Source: a virus. From it: 43,665 nt of DNA. Below are positions 33,278 to 39,288 of the stretch, piece after piece (the stretch's first letter is position 1; every line of letters starts with the position of its first letter). The notes below the pieces were generated by a model. The model was given only the letters and a program-made list of their open reading frames with translations, made no database searches and was not told the DNA's origin. Position numbers and translations under genes: made by a program. The stretch is from positions 1 to 43,665 of IMG/VR virus record IMGVR_UViG_3300028610_001146. One strand, given 5' to 3'.

Positions 33278-33540
33278 TTCTTAAATGTCTTCTCCGCCGT
33301 CTCCTGGATAATGTTAGCAGCCCGGTCATACGCCAGAAGAAAAATCAGCTTCATTTCCTCGTCGGTGAATTCTTGTGTATTCATAATGTGTTTAACAATA
33401 CGGGATTTTTGGTCTATGCCTTTAGCGGCTGTCATAAATTTTGTGAATAGTTCGGTATGAATATCGTTATTAATACCGATGGATTCCAGAACGTTTTCGC
33501 CGTCGGAATCGGGGAATGTTATGTCTTTGAAGTTATGCAT
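33274..33540 (-). CDS. Hypothetical 88-residue helical protein
   Basis: Predicted mostly helical (TELFTKFMTAAKGIDQK, EMKLIFLLAYDRAANIIQE). Overlaps both neighbours by 4-8 bp, so it is translationally coupled. Family unknown; could assist packaging by context only. Confidence 0.6.
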   Translation of the reverse strand: MHNFKDITFPDSDGENVLESIGINNDIHTELFTKFMTAAKGIDQKSRIVKHIMNTQEFTDEEMKLIFLLAYDRAANIIQETAEKTFKK

Positions 33541-33790
33541 TATTGATCCTCTTTGCTATTTTATAATTACAATTTTCAGCTAATGATTCCGCACTGGCAC
33601 GATTGCTATAGATGTTTTCTTCAAATTTTGATGCTGCGATCATAGTAGATCGTCCGAGCATAATACCAAAATTAATCATGGCTTCTCTTGCTATTTTTGT
33701 CATCCTGATAAGACACCCATAAAAAGAATGATATTCTACCAAATATCTGGGTATTGTACCGTCTGGATTAAGGGGTACGAGATTAGTCAT
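33533..33790 (-). CDS. Hypothetical 85-residue protein
   Basis: Begins TNLVPLNPDGTIPRYLVEYHS and then a helix-rich middle (KIAREAMINFGIMLGRSTM) with a basic end. Overlapping neighbours on both sides. Family unknown. Confidence 0.55.
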   Translation of the reverse strand: MTNLVPLNPDGTIPRYLVEYHSFYGCLIRMTKIAREAMINFGIMLGRSTMIAASKFEENIYSNRASAESLAENCNYKIAKRINNA

Positions 33791-33968
33791 TATCAGAATA
33801 CCCAGAATTTAATACGCTCATTTTTTTGGTATATTCAGCGCAATATTTAATAAACTCACCTTGTAGTTTCTTCTCACTGATAAATTGGAAAAATATTATT
33901 TTTTCGCTTGCGTATGAATCGATGATTTCTTTTAAAATATTTGATGTTTTTTCTTGCTTATTGTCCAT
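33783..33968 (-). CDS. Hypothetical 61-residue protein
   Basis: Charged helical protein (NILKEIIDSYASEKIIFFQF). It overlaps the zinc-binding gene upstream by 11 bp and the next gene by 8 bp. Family unknown. Confidence 0.5.
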   Translation of the reverse strand: MDNKQEKTSNILKEIIDSYASEKIIFFQFISEKKLQGEFIKYCAEYTKKMSVLNSGYSDND

Positions 33969-34317
33969 GCTGATCCTCCACTAAAAAATCATGCCAGGTT
34001 TTCCGGTCGGCGGTCCATTGGCCACCTTTATCAATACATTCTGATATTTTAACCTTACCTTGATCATGAAAAACAATGGCTTCGTTTTTAATCGAAAACA
34101 CCGTTATTATATAAAATCCTTCGTTTGGTCCCTTGACAAACAACGCCCCGGCCTCAAAAAGCTCCTGTACCGTGATCGGGCGTTTTGGTCTGGACTGCAT
34201 ATAAGTATTACATTTCTTGATTTTTTGGCCTAAATCGAGGCCACAATTGAGGGGCCATTTTTCGGTATAATTCGGACACTCAACATTCACACAGGGGGCT
34301 ATTTTTTCTTCTGACAT
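33958..34317 (-). CDS. Small zinc-binding phage protein
   Basis: ATG 34317 follows CGAGGAGATCGT. The first 40 residues have a cysteine pattern CVNVECPNY...NCGL...KKCNTY, a likely zinc knuckle. The rest (ELFEAGALFVKGPNEGFYIIT) is a small beta domain. It is the first gene behind the structured leader RNA at 34344-34453, so that leader may control it. Function unknown. Confidence 0.65.
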   Translation of the reverse strand: MSEEKIAPCVNVECPNYTEKWPLNCGLDLGQKIKKCNTYMQSRPKRPITVQELFEAGALFVKGPNEGFYIITVFSIKNEAIVFHDQGKVKISECIDKGGQWTADRKTWHDFLVEDQHGQ

Positions 34318-34343
34318 ACGATCTCCTCGATATGTTTAATAAA

Positions 34344-34453
34344 ATTGAGGCATCCACCCATTTAACTTGTGTTGGAATTTCCGCCTAGTCAAACTCCCTG
34401 GGAAATGCTGCCACTACGGGCAATGGATGCTTTTTTCATGCCAGGGCCTCAAT
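34344..34453 (-). ncRNA. Candidate structured leader RNA
   Basis: The transcript from the promoter at 34460-34488 would begin at about 34453 with ATTGAG. This pairs with CTCAAT at 34349-34344, and next to it GCATCCA (34430-34424) pairs with TGGATGC (34356-34350), so both ends of the leader close on each other. Inside, TGCC/GGCA (hairpin) and ATTTCC/GGAAAT (closing an 18-base loop) form further helices. The layout is tRNA-like in outline (7-bp closing helix), but no TPsiC arm or standard anticodon arm exists. No known riboswitch was recognised. The fold was done by eye. Confidence 0.55.
34389..34439 (-). CDS. Possible 16-residue leader peptide inside the structured RNA
   Basis: ATG 34439 lies seven bases after GAGG and reads MKKASIARSGSISQGV, then TGA. 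Its codons cover the internal helices of the leader RNA, so translation would unfold them. This is the geometry of an attenuator. It may also be chance within a structured RNA. Confidence 0.35.
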   Translation of the reverse strand: MKKASIARSGSISQGV

Positions 34454-34459
34454 AAATAA

Positions 34460-34488
34460 ATTATAACTTAAAATCTATTTTTTGTCAA
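34460..34488 (-). promoter_or_regulatory. Consensus sigma70 promoter of the leader RNA
   Basis: On the minus strand TTGACA (34488-34483), 17-bp spacer, TATAAT (34465-34460). The expected start near 34453 coincides with the first base of the closing helix of the leader RNA. Confidence 0.88.
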
Positions 34489-34503
34489 GAAAAAAATTAA
34501 AGT

Positions 34504-35019
34504 TTATTTTTTGAAATGACCTGCCGGCAACGCGATCATCACTCCCGGAAGCGGCTCCCCGTCTTTGCCTGTGACCTCCAGGCGGTCCGAAAACATTGAC
34601 AAGTACTTTCCCAGGAGTTCTTTATTTTTTTCCTTGTCTGCTAATTTATAAATAATTTTATTACCGTATCTTGTAGGCGTCTTTTCTATGCCGTCGATCA
34701 CTTGGGTTAGATCTCCGAGTTCGGCCAGAGGTTTTACCAAAAGACCGTCTTTGTTAAGGATATCGTCAATATCGTAAAATGCTCTTATTTGGCAGGACTT
34801 GATTATTGACGCGATCTTATCGTCTGACTTTTTTACAAAGCCATCGATGGTACTTTTGACAGCCTCTTTGATGTGAGGTTTAAGGAGGTTTTCATATCCT
34901 GATTTTTCCGAACAACTATACCCGGCTTTCCTGGCTGCATCGGCAGCATTGAAAAAATTGCCAAGATATATTTTGACGAAAAGAGTTTCTTTAATAGTGA
35001 GTTTTTTTTTCTTAGCCAA
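34504..35019 (-). CDS. terS: Terminase small subunit (Terminase_2-like)
   Basis: TTG 35019 is chosen because GGTGGAGAAC precedes it. A longer frame to 35076 would start inside the promoter. The 171 residues begin AKKKKLTIKETLFVKIYLGN and continue FNAADAARKAGYS, the helix-turn-helix DNA-recognition motif of this family. A central oligomerisation helix and the C-terminal SDRLEVTGKDGEPLPG segment follow, the latter typical of Terminase_2. It recognises the packaging site, and TerL cuts. Confidence 0.9.
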   Translation of the reverse strand: MAKKKKLTIKETLFVKIYLGNFFNAADAARKAGYSCSEKSGYENLLKPHIKEAVKSTIDGFVKKSDDKIASIIKSCQIRAFYDIDDILNKDGLLVKPLAELGDLTQVIDGIEKTPTRYGNKIIYKLADKEKNKELLGKYLSMFSDRLEVTGKDGEPLPGVMIALPAGHFKK

Positions 35020-35047
35020 GTTCTCCACCTGATAAGTTGATAGTTGT

Positions 35048-35076
35048 ATTATAATCCCAAGGAGGTGTTTTGTCAA
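35048..35076 (-). promoter_or_regulatory. Consensus sigma70 promoter of the small terminase gene
   Basis: On the minus strand TTGACA (35076-35071), 17-bp spacer, TATAAT (35053-35048), 29 bp before TTG 35019. It shows that the apparent start at 35076 is a promoter base rather than a codon. Confidence 0.88.
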
Positions 35077-35478
35077 GATAATGATTTGTGACCGAAAAAC
35101 ACCGAATCCACCGTAATATATACCCCCCCCATAGAGAACGTATTTTTAAAGAAAAATATGCCCCTCTATGTGTGATCTCAATGAAAAGTCTATATACGTA
35201 TCCACAAGTATATATGCGGTTATTAGGACTACACAGTCACAAGCCCTCTCTCTATAATAAATAAATTTTATTTTATTTTATTATTTATTATATAGGGGTG
35301 TTTCTACTATATTATAGTTTAGGTTTTGATATAGATTTTGGGGGATAATTTTTATTAAATTTGTCGTCCCATTTGTGTAAATTTTGTAACCGCCGGTCAC
35401 GAAATTAGATACAGAAATGATAAACGGATTATTTGTGACTCTATGTATCGTCTGTGACTGAGGTTTTTAAAGAAGCGG
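35077..35478. other. 402-bp non-coding region with TGTGAC repeats and an AT-rich stretch
   Basis: No supported gene. It contains copies of TGTGAC(C/T) in both orientations near 35085, 35196 (inverted), 35396 (inverted), 35433 and 35453. Two of the copies, with a TTGTAACCG variant at about 35385, form a near-palindrome around 35385-35402. A near-pure A/T block (35260-35310) includes CTATAATAAATAA and its near inverse TTATTTATTATATAG. A run of eight C's lies near 35125. The mix of repeats and an easily melted block beside terS would suit an origin, a packaging site or a regulatory region. Confidence 0.5.
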
Positions 35479-35976
35479 TTATTTAATAAGGTTTGATTTA
35501 TCGATTAATAAATGAACGGTTCCAACGGTAGTTTCAATTGTTTTCGCCAGTTGGTAATCTGTTTCATTAGAACTATTTTTAACGGGTAATGTCTTGCCAT
35601 TAATCCAGTTTGTTATCGTATCGCCTGATACTTGAAGTATTCTACCTAATTCGGTTTTTTTATAGGATTTTTCGATTATGATTTTCTGAATATGTAATGA
35701 GAGAATGTTTTTATATTCTTTAACGTCTCCATATTTAATAACATCGTGATATTTTGCATTTACCTTGTGACGTAAATTTTTGATTTTTGCTATACCTTCG
35801 TAAAAATCACAAAGGGCTACTAATTCTGTTTTTTCTATTTCGTCGCCAGCCTCGTATCCGACCATTTTTCTTGCGAAATTATCACCAAATCTCTTTTCAG
35901 TATCCAATAGTGATAAAGTCAAAATCTCTCTTATAATTTGTAATCTTTCGCCAATAGCTTTATAATTTGTTTTCAT
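35479..35976 (-). CDS. Double-HTH (XRE-like) regulator
   Basis: 165 residues from ATG 35976. The C-terminal part KKTELGRILQVSGDTITNWINGK (near residues 103-125) is a good XRE helix-turn-helix. The N-terminal GERLQIIREILTLSLLDTEKRF looks like a second, degenerate XRE domain. No LexA-like protease part is present. It is divergent from the RHH gene at 36079, so the pair resembles a lysis-lysogeny type switch. A minus-strand promoter lies just upstream. Confidence 0.75.
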   Translation of the reverse strand: MKTNYKAIGERLQIIREILTLSLLDTEKRFGDNFARKMVGYEAGDEIEKTELVALCDFYEGIAKIKNLRHKVNAKYHDVIKYGDVKEYKNILSLHIQKIIIEKSYKKTELGRILQVSGDTITNWINGKTLPVKNSSNETDYQLAKTIETTVGTVHLLIDKSNLIK

Positions 35977-35982
35977 ACCTTA

Positions 35983-36011
35983 ATTATAATAGATAAAATA
36001 AAATAAATCAA
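35983..36011 (-). promoter_or_regulatory. Promoter of the double-HTH regulator
   Basis: On the minus strand TTGATT (36011-36006), 17-bp spacer, TATAAT (35988-35983), seven bases before ATG 35976. The transcript would be nearly leaderless. The -35 has two mismatches, so it is weaker than the opposite promoter at 36027-36055. Confidence 0.7.
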
Positions 36012-36026
36012 GTTAACTAATTTTAC

Positions 36027-36055
36027 TTGACAAATTAAAATCAATGGATTATAAT
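36027..36055 (+). promoter_or_regulatory. Consensus sigma70 promoter, divergent partner
   Basis: TTGACA (36027-36032), 17-bp spacer, TATAAT (36050-36055). It lies 15 bp from the opposite -35 box and drives the RHH gene and those behind it. Regulators from either gene could act on this shared 100-bp region. Confidence 0.88.
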
Positions 36056-36078
36056 TAATAAAAACTTAAGGATATATC

Positions 36079-36243
36079 ATGAACATAACAATTGCCGCTG
36101 TAATTTCCCCGAAACTTAATGAATGGCTTGATAAAAAAGCCACAGAACAGGATAGGAAAAAATCTCATATCATCCGTCGCCTTCTCAAAAAAGCCATGGA
36201 TAACGAAAAAGAGCCGGAATCGATTGAATTGGAGCAAAATTAA
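36079..36243 (+). CDS. Ribbon-helix-helix regulator
   Basis: ATG 36079 follows AAGGATATATC. The 54 residues (NITIAAVISPKLNEWLDKKA, then KSHIIRRLLKKAM) fit the RHH fold, with a strand, two helices and an acidic tail. It sits opposite the double-HTH gene in the switch region, so it is a candidate antirepressor or Cro-like regulator. Family-level inference. Confidence 0.8.
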   Translation: MNITIAAVISPKLNEWLDKKATEQDRKKSHIIRRLLKKAMDNEKEPESIELEQN

Positions 36244-36245
36244 TT

Positions 36246-36530
36246 ATGGGCGCAAAATTAACACAAGTCATTGAGACTGATCTTACCAGGTATGGAAACG
36301 GTAAAGATTCCCCAATTCGTCTAATAAAACAAATATGGTCAACTGAGGGCGAATTAATTGCAGAGATTGATCCCAGTGCCATTGTATCCCCAGCGGATAT
36401 ACAACATATTGTAGATAAATTTCTAACTATAAATAGCTGTAAAAAAAAAGAAATCGAACCAGCTGTAAGTAATTTCCTTGATTATTTACATACTAATAAA
36501 ATTAACTTAAGCTGGGAACCGGGAATATAG
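36246..36530 (+). CDS. Conserved small phage protein
   Basis: ATG 36246 is two bases after the RHH stop. The first half, NGKDSPIRLIKQIWSTEGELIAEIDP, is a motif I recall in many phage proteins ('rg.G...p.R.v.qyws.dG.llae.DP'). The C-terminal half is helical. Function unknown. Confidence 0.7.
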   Translation: MGAKLTQVIETDLTRYGNGKDSPIRLIKQIWSTEGELIAEIDPSAIVSPADIQHIVDKFLTINSCKKKEIEPAVSNFLDYLHTNKINLSWEPGI

Positions 36531-36579
36531 CTATTTTTTCACAAAAAAGCACTTTTTTCTAATTTTTTTAATTTTTTTC

Positions 36580-36608
36580 TTGACAAATGGCCGATAATGG
36601 AGTATAAT
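36580..36608 (+). promoter_or_regulatory. Consensus sigma70 promoter
   Basis: TTGACA (36580-36585), 17-bp spacer, TATAAT (36603-36608), behind a T-rich tract. Drives the small-gene operon 36636-37064. Confidence 0.88.
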
Positions 36609-36635
36609 TAGTATATCAAACATTAAGGATACATT

Positions 36636-36836
36636 ATGTCAACATTAACTATCAAACAAATTAAACAAGAAATTAAAGACAAGTATGCGGCTATCCCTGA
36701 AGCGCAAATCGCACCTGGGATGTTTTTGGATACAATTGGATATAAGTATATTACTATACTAGATATCCACGAGACCACAACAAAAACAAAAGTTGAGATT
36801 GTTGATTTTTATGATCAATATTGCGTGTGTAATTAA
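36636..36836 (+). CDS. Hypothetical 66-residue protein
   Basis: ATG 36636 follows AAGGATACATT. It has a helix then beta strands (YKYITILDIHETTTKTKVEI) and ends YDQYCVCN. The same AAGGATACATT leader recurs before the next gene. Family unknown. Confidence 0.65.
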   Translation: MSTLTIKQIKQEIKDKYAAIPEAQIAPGMFLDTIGYKYITILDIHETTTKTKVEIVDFYDQYCVCN

Positions 36837-36845
36837 GGATACATT

Positions 36846-37064
36846 ATGATTACAGATTGTAAAGATAAAAAAATAACACCAAAACAAAAAGCACAAGATT
36901 TAATTATGGATCAAATTGCAATTTGTAGAGGCTATTGGTGTGACGATGAATATAAGATTGAAGGAATGACAAAAAAAGAAATTGAAAAAGTTGATATACA
37001 GCTTAAAAAATTAGCTGATAGAATAGCCAAAAAAATGGGATATGAAGAAAGCTGGAAAGGCTGA
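36846..37064 (+). CDS. Hypothetical 72-residue protein
   Basis: ATG 36846 follows AAGGATACATT. Mostly helical, with ICRGYWCDDEYKIEGMTKKE. A terminator-like hairpin follows 11 bp after the stop. Family unknown. Confidence 0.65.
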   Translation: MITDCKDKKITPKQKAQDLIMDQIAICRGYWCDDEYKIEGMTKKEIEKVDIQLKKLADRIAKKMGYEESWKG

Positions 37065-37074
37065 CTAACAACAA

Positions 37075-37097
37075 AGCCGGGGCCAAAAACCCCGGCT
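37075..37097 (+). terminator. GC-rich hairpin, probable terminator
   Basis: AGCCGGGG (37075-37082), seven-base loop, CCCCGGCT (37090-37097), then GATTTAAAAT. Strong 8-bp stem in AT-rich DNA but only a short U-tract, so it may be partly leaky; more genes follow on the same strand. Confidence 0.7.
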
Positions 37098-37124
37098 GAT
37101 TTAAAATAATATCAAGGAGTTAAC

Positions 37125-37280
37125 ATGTGGAAAATTAACCCAGTAACATTAAGCGACGGATCAATTGTTTACGATATAACAGACGGCAAGAGTGCTATTG
37201 CCTGCATTGATTTGGAAAGTGCAAAAGAGTTATTAAGCAAAATGGAAGATTGCACGTTAGAAGTAATTGATTTAGATTAA
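37125..37280 (+). CDS. 51-residue hypothetical protein
   Basis: ATG 37125 follows CAAGGAGTTAAC. MWKINPVTLSDGSIVYDI then a helix (ESAKELLSKMED), a compact small-domain look. Family unknown. Confidence 0.65.
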   Translation: MWKINPVTLSDGSIVYDITDGKSAIACIDLESAKELLSKMEDCTLEVIDLD

Positions 37281-37302
37281 ACTAATAACCAGGAGCAAAA
37301 CA

Positions 37303-37473
37303 ATGAAACAAAATAAAATTACACTTAAAGAATTGGAAAAAGACGGCTGTCTTATAGCCGAAACTCACTGCCAGCTATACCGTTATCAAAACACTGAGTA
37401 TGTCGTAGTCCGCGACCAGGTTATGACCCGTGAGGAAGATAACGAGAGCGATAAAGTAATTTTTCCATATTAA
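37303..37473 (+). CDS. 56-residue hypothetical protein
   Basis: ATG 37303 follows CCAGGAGCAAAACA. A beta-rich core (CQLYRYQNTEYVVVRDQVM) and acidic tail. Family unknown. Confidence 0.65.
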   Translation: MKQNKITLKELEKDGCLIAETHCQLYRYQNTEYVVVRDQVMTREEDNESDKVIFPY

Positions 37474-37490
37474 ATATTTCAAGAGTTTTT

Positions 37491-37652
37491 ATGAAAATAT
37501 TTTTAATTAGAAAAAATGCTTTTAAATATGAGCAAAAATTATTATATTTATTTGGCGTGTGTCATGTTATTGATTTGAGAATTTTCAAATTTAGCATTTG
37601 GTTGATACCGCATCCAAATACTATTATAAGACATACTAGATTTATTCCTTAA
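37491..37652 (+). CDS. 53-residue basic hypothetical protein
   Basis: ATG 37491 has a weak AAGAG site. Basic, aromatic sequence (MKIFLIRKNAFKYEQK, FKFSIWLIPHPNTIIRH). The stop overlaps the next ATG (TAATG). Uncertain. Confidence 0.45.
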   Translation: MKIFLIRKNAFKYEQKLLYLFGVCHVIDLRIFKFSIWLIPHPNTIIRHTRFIP

Positions 37653-37732
37653 TGTTTGATAGCAAGGGTAAATATTGCGATCTGGTTCCTCCCGAGTTCT
37701 GCGAATCAGAGTTTCCAGATCGCTTTTTTTAA
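37652..37732 (+). CDS. 26-residue peptide ORF overlapping a terminator
   Basis: ATG 37652 overlaps the previous stop. The peptide reads YCDLVPPEFCESEFPDRFF near its end, and its final codons form the T-run of the terminator at 37678-37730. The coupled start suggests translation, but the ORF may be just the terminator read as codons. Confidence 0.3.
   Translation: MFDSKGKYCDLVPPEFCESEFPDRFF
37678..37730 (+). terminator. Intrinsic terminator
   Basis: GCGATCTGG (37678-37686) pairs perfectly with CCAGATCGC (37715-37723), followed directly by TTTTTTT. The 28-base loop contains a small inner stem, TCTG/CAGA. Ends the 37125-37652 operon. Confidence 0.85.
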
Positions 37733-37774
37733 AAGCTATCTTCGTAAATACTTAGAGAGTGACAGGAGCGGAGA

Positions 37775-37978
37775 ATGAAAATTAAAACTAAAAATAAAAA
37801 GAAAATTAAATATCCCGCAATTATGCGGGCTCATTGGGCTACTGGTCCAGTAGATGTGTGCATGGACCATGCTGTTCAAATTAAAAAATTGGGTGCTATA
37901 ATGGGGTGTCATGTCCATGTAGAGAAAATTGGCCCAGGTTTCGAATGCATTAATTGTGTAAATGAAAATAAAGAGTAA
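37775..37978 (+). CDS. Small conserved zinc-binding phage protein
   Basis: ATG 37775 follows GGAGCGGAGA. After a basic start comes MRAHWATGPVDVCMDHAVQI, then GCHVHVEKI and ECINCVNE. The C, H, C, H and CxxC set fits a treble-clef-like zinc site. I recall similar small proteins (HWATGPV.cC..HA) in other phages. Function unknown. Coupled to the next gene (TAAATG). Confidence 0.7.
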   Translation: MKIKTKNKKKIKYPAIMRAHWATGPVDVCMDHAVQIKKLGAIMGCHVHVEKIGPGFECINCVNENKE

Positions 37979-38350
37979 ATGACTAAAAAATATGGCGGCA
38001 GATGTCCGGACTGTGATAACCTTCCGGATGAGTGTAATTGTGAAATAAAGTCGGAAGATTTTATGAGATGGGCTTGTGACTTATCAGATATTGCTTTTGA
38101 TGGGATATATCCTAAAGAAAAGGGAAATGATAATTTTAGTTTAGTAATACTTCTTAAGGCTATGTGGGAAATAAATGATAAAAAAAATTTTATAATTTAT
38201 CCTTTATATCCAGATAACTGTTATTGTGTAATTAATCAAAAAACTTATAAAACAGAATTTTTTTATTTTAAAAAAGGTTCAGAATCAAAACAAAAAGCCC
38301 TCACAGCAGCGCTAAAATATATATTTGACCAGAAGAAAAATGATCTATAA
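37979..38350 (+). CDS. Hypothetical protein with an N-terminal zinc knuckle
   Basis: 123 residues. RCPDCDNLPDECNCEI at the start is a likely zinc knuckle. The rest is helical or mixed (DFMRWACDLSDIAFDGIY). Overlaps the next gene. Family unknown. Confidence 0.65.
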   Translation: MTKKYGGRCPDCDNLPDECNCEIKSEDFMRWACDLSDIAFDGIYPKEKGNDNFSLVILLKAMWEINDKKNFIIYPLYPDNCYCVINQKTYKTEFFYFKKGSESKQKALTAALKYIFDQKKNDL

Positions 38351-38567
38351 AACCGAAACAGACTACCCAATGCGAATCGAATATACGATTGCCAATGGTA
38401 AACCAGATATTGATAAAATACAGGTCCAGTTTTATGAATACTGGCTAGATGTTCCCCAGAAATATTTTGAAAAATATAAAAAAGATTTTGAAAAAGAGAT
38501 AGCGGAAGAATTATACGAACAGGATTATTACGAAAATTCGGATTATGTTTTAGAACGGAGTCGTTAA
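38340..38567 (+). CDS. Hypothetical acidic protein
   Basis: ATG 38340 (overlapping the upstream stop) is preferred to the in-frame TTG 38325. 75 residues, very acidic and aromatic (KDFEKEIAEELYEQDYYEN). Family unknown; acidic DNA-mimic roles are possible but unsupported. Confidence 0.6.
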   Translation: MIYKTETDYPMRIEYTIANGKPDIDKIQVQFYEYWLDVPQKYFEKYKKDFEKEIAEELYEQDYYENSDYVLERSR

Positions 38568-38634
38568 AAATAGGTTTAAAATATCAACGGGGATTTCCCG
38601 TAAAAGCTGAAAGGCAAAATAAAAACTTGTGATG

Positions 38635-38675
38635 AACGGAGCGAGTCATAGTCAAATTTACTCGTTCCGTTTTTT
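38635..38675 (+). terminator. Intrinsic terminator
   Basis: AACGGAGCGAGT (38635-38646), 13-base loop, ACTCGTTCCGTT (38660-38671) with one G-U pair, then TTTTTT. Closes the small-gene operon. The 118-bp gap 38568-38685 otherwise holds only a small ACGGG/CCCGT hairpin near 38587-38601. Confidence 0.85.
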
Positions 38676-38685
38676 AAGGAAAATT

Positions 38686-38865
38686 ATGAGTGAACTCTGT
38701 CTTCATATCTGCGAAATGCGAAAAGAGATGAAAAATCTTTGCATTAATCGCGAATTTAAAAAATGTCCGCATTATCAACGATTAAAAGAAATTGATAAAA
38801 TGCGAGATGAATTACAAGAATCAATCAATAGAAAGTATTGCGAAAGTAAACTTGTAAAAACCTGA
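38686..38865 (+). CDS. Small cysteine-rich hypothetical protein
   Basis: ATG 38686 follows AAGGAAAATT; an in-frame GTG at 38629 would lie inside the terminator. 59 residues with spaced cysteines and histidines (CLHICEMRKEMKNLC, KKCPHY), likely a zinc-binding knuckle. Family unknown. Confidence 0.6.
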   Translation: MSELCLHICEMRKEMKNLCINREFKKCPHYQRLKEIDKMRDELQESINRKYCESKLVKT

Positions 38866-38880
38866 AAAAAATACTATAAT
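38852..38880 (+). promoter_or_regulatory. Promoter of the lysis genes
   Basis: TTGTAA (38852-38857), 17-bp spacer, TATAAT (38875-38880). The ATG at 38888 lies eight bases after the -10 box, so the mRNA would be leaderless or nearly so. Confidence 0.75.
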
Positions 38881-38887
38881 TTAGTAT

Positions 38888-39280
38888 ATGCCTCCCAGCG
38901 AAATGGAAGTTTTTAAAGAGCTTCTTTTATCATTTAAGCTTGAAATACACGACGATTTGAAACAGATAACTAATCAAATAGAAAAATTAAATAATAAAAT
39001 TGAAGATTTTCAGAAGGATAACGGAAAAATTAATATTGAATTAGGTATTATTACTGAAAGGCAAAATAATATAAAATCAAATCTTAAAAATAATTTCCAA
39101 CAGCACGAAGATTTTTATAAAAGATTAGGGGAACTTGAAAAACTCCCAGACGTTTCCCAAAAAACAGAAGACAACGAAAATGAAATAATTAAAATCCGGA
39201 CAACCGCTAGGACTTTTAATATTATCCTAGGTATAATTATTGCTATTATCGGTGCGCTTTCTGCATTGAAAATAATTTAG
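38888..39280 (+). CDS. Coiled-coil protein with a C-terminal membrane anchor (lysis accessory)
   Basis: 130 residues: coiled coil from about 12 to 95 (LKQITNQIEKLNNKIEDFQK) and one C-terminal membrane segment (IILGIIIAIIGALSALKII). This is the XhlA/hemolysin-like layout found beside holins, and it precedes the holin-endolysin gene by 9 bp. No SD is seen; an in-frame ATG at 38903 is an alternative start. Likely a lysis accessory at the inner membrane. Confidence 0.65.
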   Translation: MPPSEMEVFKELLLSFKLEIHDDLKQITNQIEKLNNKIEDFQKDNGKINIELGIITERQNNIKSNLKNNFQQHEDFYKRLGELEKLPDVSQKTEDNENEIIKIRTTARTFNIILGIIIAIIGALSALKII

Positions 39281-39288
39281 GATTATCT

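Noticed and set aside
34344-34453. tRNA gene in the terminase leader
   Set aside because: The 7-bp GCATCCA/TGGATGC closing helix and a D-like arm suggest one, but there is no TPsiC arm, the anticodon-arm loop would be 18 bases, and the order of arms is wrong.
35019-35076. Extended start of the small terminase at 35076
   Set aside because: The extra 19 codons consist of the TTGACA-17-TATAAT promoter. TTG 35019 has a good RBS.
35167-35280. Small ORF in the non-coding region (MKSLYTYPQVYMR...)
   Set aside because: 27 codons, no RBS, embedded in the repeat-rich region, and no promoter on that strand.
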